A stretch of DNA of 38,799 bases from Acidimicrobiales bacterium (GTDB lineage: Bacteria; Actinomycetota; Acidimicrobiia; Acidimicrobiales; RAAP-2). Numbering within the stretch: position 1 is the stretch's first letter; each line of letters starts with the position of its first letter. The translations under genes and the position numbers were made by a program. Under the pieces are notes generated by a model, which was given only the letters and a program-made list of their open reading frames with translations, had not been told where the DNA came from and did no database searches. The stretch lies in the NCBI GenBank assembly GCA_017883135.1, contig JADGOE010000026.1:1-38799 (forward strand), read 5' to 3'. Shown in pieces: positions 35,397 to 38,799 of the stretch.

Positions 35397-35611
35397 GCGG
35401 CCTCCCCGGAAGGCGGCCCGCCTTCGGCGGACTCCGCCTGATTCGGCTGCGGCTTCTGCGACCTGCGGTGCTCGGCCTCAGCCTTCTGCTCAGCTTCGGC
35501 CCGGGCCAGTTCGATGAGCGCCTTGGCGATCCGCCTGACATCAGGCGGATTCTTCTTCACGCCACGGATCCGGATATGTCTCTCCCCGTTGTGATGGTGG
35601 GTTCTGCTCAT
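35393..35611 (-). CDS. small basic protein of the transfer operon
   Basis: 72 residues. GGAGGTGA lies three to ten bases before the ATG, the strongest ribosome binding site in the window. His/Arg-rich N-terminus (MSRTHHHNGERHIRIRGV), then a helix (RRIAKALIELARAEAEQKAEAEHRR) and a polar tail. No family is recognised. It overlaps the ATPase start and is the first gene after a 222-base gap with palindromes, so it likely starts the transfer transcription unit. Confidence 0.65.
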   Translation of the reverse strand: MSRTHHHNGERHIRIRGVKKNPPDVRRIAKALIELARAEAEQKAEAEHRRSQKPQPNQAESAEGGPPSGEAA

Positions 35612-35719
35612 GGTTCACCTCCTCTCCCAATTCGGTCGTCCAGGCATGGCGCTGCCCCGAGTTTGTCGACGGGGAGCGGCAACGGCTGACTTGGCGCAGC
35701 CCGATTGCCGGAAGACCAC

Positions 35720-35735
35720 CCTGCGTTCACGCAGG
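35720..35735. repeat. six-base-pair hairpin
   Basis: CCTGCG-TTCA-CGCAGG, a perfect small palindrome in the 222-base gap between transfer transcription units. Possibly part of a regulatory or transfer site. Confidence 0.4.
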
Positions 35736-35757
35736 ATCTGGGCTCAGTTTCTAACGG

Positions 35758-35774
35758 TTGACAATTCGAGTCAA
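35758..35774. promoter_or_regulatory. TTGAC / GTCAA inverted repeat, candidate operator
   Basis: TTGAC (35758-35762) and GTCAA (35770-35774) with a seven-base spacer; a further GTCAA is at 35784-35788. On the minus strand these give TTGAC hexamers usable as -35 boxes for the 35611 gene. A repressor binding here would control the ATPase operon. Confidence 0.4.
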
Positions 35775-35833
35775 TACTTCGTCGTCAAGATCACAACGAC
35801 GATCGGAACACTCCAAGGGCTACTGGATCGGCG

Positions 35834-36031
35834 TCACCATCCCGAATCGCGGTGACGATGGACGAGCCAAACCACGTAGATGAGAACGCCCACGATTCCG
35901 ACGCCGATGAGCACCGGCAACACTGCCTCAATCAGCCGCATGGCGATGTAGATGGCCGCTCCAGCGAACAGGAGAGTGAAGGCGGCACCTAGCACCGGAC
36001 CCTGCCAACCGGACTGTCTGGGCACGGTCAT
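35834..36031 (-). CDS. two-helix membrane protein
   Basis: 65 residues. Two membrane helices (VLGAAFTLLFAGAAIYIAM and VLPVLIGVGIVGVLIYVVWLV) joined by a short loop, and a His/Arg-rich cytosolic tail. Its ATG overlaps the stop of the 184-residue gene (ATGA). No family is recognised. It could be the membrane anchor missing from the ATPase, which is inference from context. Confidence 0.65.
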   Translation of the reverse strand: MTVPRQSGWQGPVLGAAFTLLFAGAAIYIAMRLIEAVLPVLIGVGIVGVLIYVVWLVHRHRDSGW

Positions 36032-36582
36032 GATGCCGTGCCCAGACAGAGTCTGCGATTGACTTCACGCTCAACTGCCGTGTCGAAGTCGAAACGAATG
36101 CAGTCCAGGGCGAACGCCAGCTGGTTGACAACGAATTGCTTGGTGCGAGCTATGTAGAGCGTCTGCCCCACGGTGTCGGCCTGCAACAGGGCGAACTCCA
36201 GCGATCCTGGACTCAATCCTTCGGACTTGGCTCTTGCCAGGTGGCAGGAGGCCACTTCCAGTTCGGCCTCAGTGGTGAAGTCTGCCGAAAGCCAGACGTG
36301 TCTGGTGCCATTGATGAATCGCATCGCATGATTCGTTGGCGGCCTGTCAAAGACAGTGGCCTCCGAGAAGCCACGTAGTACCCGCAGCGGCAGTCCCGAG
36401 GAGTGACAGGACCGGAACTCCGCTTGGAGCTCTGGCAAGTCGGCCGGTCCCCGAGAAGCCGGTCGCCACCCGAAGCCCAGTTCGGTAGCAGTGGTCCGTG
36501 CTTCGTTGCGCACGAATTCGCTCAGTTGCGCTACTGCATTGTGGATTTCCACGGGCGAGGGTCGATCGAATTGGTCAGTCAT
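36028..36582 (-). CDS. hypothetical protein of the element
   Basis: 184 residues from ATG 36582, with GAGGAA seven bases upstream. Mixed alpha/beta: a helical N-terminus (EIHNAVAQLSEFVRNEARTT), a central block (MRFINGTRHVWLSADFTTEAELEVASCHLARAKSEG) and a Phe/Asp-rich C-terminus (FALDCIRFDFD). No signal or membrane segment. It overlaps the upstream gene by eight bases and the downstream one by four. I do not recognise it. Confidence 0.6.
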   Translation of the reverse strand: MTDQFDRPSPVEIHNAVAQLSEFVRNEARTTATELGFGWRPASRGPADLPELQAEFRSCHSSGLPLRVLRGFSEATVFDRPPTNHAMRFINGTRHVWLSADFTTEAELEVASCHLARAKSEGLSPGSLEFALLQADTVGQTLYIARTKQFVVNQLAFALDCIRFDFDTAVEREVNRRLCLGTAS

Positions 36583-36868
36583 CGCCGGGTTCCTCACTTC
36601 CCCTAATCAGAAAGTCACGGATCAGCTGCCGCTGGACCGCCGAGGCGTTGGCCCGAATCTCGGCAGAACTGCGGGCCACCCGCAGCTGTGTCTTGGCCCG
36701 GTGCAATCCGATCGCTGCCCGTCCAGCTGTCTCCCTGATTCGGGGCTTCACGGGCCAACGGTCGCTGGACACGGCAATCGCGCTGATGGTTATGAGCGCT
36801 GCCGGCAATAGGGCAAGACCGAGCCCGGCGGCAATACTCTCGGTGGCATATCCAAGTTCGATGATCAC
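36575..36868 (-). CDS. single-pass small membrane protein
   Basis: 97 residues from GTG 36868, with AGGAGGTG seven bases upstream. One membrane helix (IAAGLGLALLPAALITISAIAV) near the N-terminus, then a basic amphipathic helix (LHRAKTQLRVARSSAEIRANASAVQRQL). Its GTG overlaps the stop of the upstream gene and its end overlaps the next. No family is recognised. With the 65-residue protein it could form a membrane complex of the transfer system. Confidence 0.6.
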   Translation of the reverse strand: MIIELGYATESIAAGLGLALLPAALITISAIAVSSDRWPVKPRIRETAGRAAIGLHRAKTQLRVARSSAEIRANASAVQRQLIRDFLIRGSEEPGDD

Positions 36869-37194
36869 TGGACCGCACCTCCTGAGCCCCGGGAGATCAG
36901 TTCCCTGTTGATCGCCAGCTGCAGATTGAGGTACTCGGCCAGAAGGGCCAGGGCCGCTGGCTCGTCGCCGGCCAGAGCAATGCCCAGTTCGAGCGTGCGG
37001 AGCTGTGTGATGTAGGCCTCCCGAATCAGGTGGTCGCAGGCGCTGAGATCGATGTCGGCTTTGGCAACCGATATGGCTCGCTTCAGACCGTGCCGGAAGA
37101 CGTCCATCTCTCCTCGGCGCTGCTGGAGTCCACCCGAGACACTCTGCGGAACAGAGCCACGGTGGTGGTTGCTGGTGGAGGGAATCAATGACAT
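36865..37194 (-). CDS. helical protein, first gene of the right-hand operon
   Basis: 109 residues from ATG 37194; AGGA lies eight bases upstream. The frame continues upstream but that part is shadow. After a polar, Ser-rich start the rest is predicted all helical (EMDVFRHGLKRAISVAKADIDL, YITQLRTLELGIALAG, LALLAEYLNLQLAIN). No recognised motif. It is the promoter-proximal gene of four overlapping genes. The upstream 199 bases are shared with the divergent 37394 gene. Confidence 0.6.
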   Translation of the reverse strand: MSLIPSTSNHHRGSVPQSVSGGLQQRRGEMDVFRHGLKRAISVAKADIDLSACDHLIREAYITQLRTLELGIALAGDEPAALALLAEYLNLQLAINRELISRGSGGAVQ

Positions 37195-37234
37195 TGGTGC
37201 TTCCTTTCGTTTGGATGATGCTGTTTTGGTTGAT

Positions 37235-37271
37235 TGAACGGTTGTCTTGGAGGATTGAGCCGCTGAACGGT
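37235..37271 (+). repeat. two direct TGAACGGT repeats
   Basis: TGAACGGT at 37235-37242 and 37264-37271, 29 bases apart, each with a nearby GATTGA element, inside the divergent intergenic region. Candidate regulator sites in the leader of the 37194 gene. Confidence 0.35.
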
Positions 37272-37378
37272 CGCAGCTGTGGCCATTCCGGCGGAAGGGT
37301 GATAGGGCATGCCTAGAGTGAGACATCCCGAACCGGACATAGCTAGTACGAAATGACAGACAATTCCCGCCCACCTGG

Positions 37379-37384
37379 GACAAT
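37379..37384 (+). promoter_or_regulatory. possible -10 box of the 37394 gene
   Basis: GACAAT nine bases before the ATG at 37394, with no Shine-Dalgarno, again the leaderless layout seen in chromosomal genes. The -35 region is not clear. Confidence 0.35.
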
Positions 37385-37393
37385 GCACTGACA

Positions 37394-38683
37394 ATGGCCG
37401 GACAACTCGAAAAATCCCCGGAATCTGTACTCGCCGAGCTGATATCCGTCCGCCGCCGCGGACTAATCAAGCCTGCCGCCCTTGACATCCCAATACTCCG
37501 TGAGTTCGCCGCGACCGTGATTCCAGACGACCAGGTTGATCTCACTCTCCGGCTGGAGCGGATTCTCAAGGTGGCCACCGAAAGAATGGGGGACGCCCAC
37601 GGCGGCGCTGCGTCGTTACTGCTGGGTATCGCGAAAAGCTCTCGAGGCTGCAACGTCACCGAGAGGAGGCGACAGGCCGCCAATCACCTAAATATGGAGC
37701 CCAATGCGTTCGAGAGGCGTCACGAGCGCGGGATCCTCAACGACCTAGCTCGCCAGCTAATGGCGTTGGATGCTGAGCATCGGATGCAATCGGTAGATGG
37801 CGACGACGCGCCGGACGAAGTCAGTCAGGAGCCCACGCCACTGGATGAACCCGTCCCGCAGGCCCTCTCGACGCCCTCACTTGCCGAGTTGTTGGACTCC
37901 AAGAGTGACGGGCACAGCAGTGGCTCTACCGGCATCATTCCCGGATTGGACTCTCACACGGAGTCCCGCCCGGATGATGCAGATGGCCCAATGGTCTTCG
38001 GCGGGACCGGCGTGGCGGTTGTCGAGGACGTACCGGTGCCGGACGAATCGGAAAGGGACTCTCATCGACCGCTTCTTAGATTTGGACTCGGTAGCGTCGG
38101 AATCGCCGCTGCTGCGCTGGTGAGCGTGTTGGCCGCAACGTCATCTTGGCCATTCAGCTCATCCCCGGGTAACCGCGGACCAGGTTCTCAGTTGTCATCA
38201 AGTTCATTGGTCTTTGAGAAGGTAAGTGCTCATGCTCGGCTTGCAGGACAGCCTTCAAGCGCCTGGAGCACAGTCGCCCACATTCCCGCTGGAGATCCGG
38301 TGGAGTGGGATCTCCGAATCGTTGACACTGCATCTGCCCTCGACCACACCATCGTGACCGATCAGATTCCCCAGGGAGTGGTCGTCGTTCCGGGCAGCCT
38401 GATGCTCTACAACGGCCATTATCCAACTGGCCAACCGCTCCCGACCAAGACTTTCCAAAGCGAGGGCAGCCAAATCCGCTTGAATATTGGCGACTACCTA
38501 CCGCAGTCCGATAGGGCGGCCGCCAATGGTCAGCTGACCGCTCAAATCATCTTCTCCACTGAATTCGTTTCGAGATCGCCGAGCACCTGCGCACGCCACG
38601 TCGTCACCAACAATGCGTGGATTGGCGACTTTCAGAACCCCCACACATTTCATGCTTCAGCAAGTGCTGAGGTGTCATGTTGA
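37394..38683 (+). CDS. single-pass membrane protein with cytosolic helical domain and secreted beta-rich domain
   Basis: 429 residues. Residues 1-131 are a cytosolic helical domain ending with RRRQAANHLNMEPNAFERRHE, a pattern like the wHTH-type 'LG.S..TFR...E' module common in actinobacterial conflict and signalling proteins. An acidic disordered linker (132-225) leads to a membrane helix (228-250). The outer domain (270-429) has WDLRIVDTASALDHTIVTDQIPQGVVVVPGS-type strands resembling DUF11/pilin-like beta repeats, and two Cys (399, 429) that may pair. It is the only plus-strand gene of the element. Function unknown: surface exclusion, contact sensing or a defence trigger are all possible. 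Confidence 0.65.
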   Translation: MAGQLEKSPESVLAELISVRRRGLIKPAALDIPILREFAATVIPDDQVDLTLRLERILKVATERMGDAHGGAASLLLGIAKSSRGCNVTERRRQAANHLNMEPNAFERRHERGILNDLARQLMALDAEHRMQSVDGDDAPDEVSQEPTPLDEPVPQALSTPSLAELLDSKSDGHSSGSTGIIPGLDSHTESRPDDADGPMVFGGTGVAVVEDVPVPDESERDSHRPLLRFGLGSVGIAAAALVSVLAATSSWPFSSSPGNRGPGSQLSSSSLVFEKVSAHARLAGQPSSAWSTVAHIPAGDPVEWDLRIVDTASALDHTIVTDQIPQGVVVVPGSLMLYNGHYPTGQPLPTKTFQSEGSQIRLNIGDYLPQSDRAAANGQLTAQIIFSTEFVSRSPSTCARHVVTNNAWIGDFQNPHTFHASASAEVSC

Positions 38684-38799
38684 ATATTGATATTGCAAAA
38701 GTATCTATTCAGGCCCCTGACCGGCGCGTCCACCACCTGGGAGAACACCGCGCGTAACGTGGGGAATTCCACCCGACGATTCCTTCCCAGTTGACGGCG
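38684..38799. other. window end, no gene recognised
   Basis: The first 30 bases are AT-rich, then GC rises abruptly to chromosomal level near 38716. A GGGGAATTC-containing stretch near 38760 is reminiscent of IS-type terminal repeats, but one copy is too little. On the minus strand an open frame exists, but it is too short to assign. Confidence 0.2.

Overview
The window is high-GC actinobacterial DNA. The gene content (two F420-dependent luciferase-like oxidoreductases, CrgA, FhaA/FhaB, a PASTA-domain PknB, an Rpf-like transglycosylase) and the many leaderless promoters fit Actinobacteria. Acidimicrobiia is my best guess for the class, but that is inference and no marker gene here proves it.

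Region A (about 0.3-20.1 kb) is ordinary chromosome of mixed function: a lipoprotein phosphodiester glycosidase, a Tat-exported phospholipase C-type phosphoesterase, an MFS permease, a ribonuclease Z-like hydrolase, an Rpf-like cell wall enzyme, a CbiX-type chelatase, a NERD protein whose key acidic residue is missing, a GH18 hydrolase, an F420 oxidoreductase, an AlkA-type glycosylase, an SDR enzyme, an SRPBCC protein, a marR / DHA2-efflux / F420-oxidoreductase operon, a ComF-like phosphoribosyltransferase, a thioesterase and a thiolase with a perfect palindromic operator.

Region B (about 20.2-27.5 kb) is a growth and division signalling block: crgA, pabA/trpG, pknB, pbpA, pstP, fhaB, fhaA and tRNA-Leu(CAG). 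The order matches the origin-proximal block of Mycobacterium tuberculosis (crgA to leuT), but rodA and pknA are absent: pstP overlaps pbpA by one base.

Region C (about 27.55 kb to the window end) is a lower-GC integrated mobile element next to the tRNA-Leu gene. It carries a large serine recombinase, an XRE repressor, the antirestriction protein ArdA, a ribbon-helix-helix protein, an orphan DNA methyltransferase, a replication-relaxation family protein, a TraG/VirD4-like ATPase without membrane segments, and several tiny proteins, two of them membrane proteins. Almost all lie on the minus strand with 4-8 base stop/start overlaps. One divergent plus-strand gene encodes a single-pass membrane protein with a cytosolic helical domain and a secreted beta-rich domain. 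The recombinase frame runs on through the terminator and antisense through the tRNA gene, so its last 60-70 codons are host DNA. No relaxase and no VirB4-like gene are visible, and the right end of the element is not identified; it may lie beyond the window.

Regulatory style differs between the two parts. Several chromosomal genes have a TAnnnT (often TAGnnT) -10 box only 6-9 bases before the start codon, which implies leaderless mRNAs. Most element genes have strong Shine-Dalgarno sequences and coupled starts.
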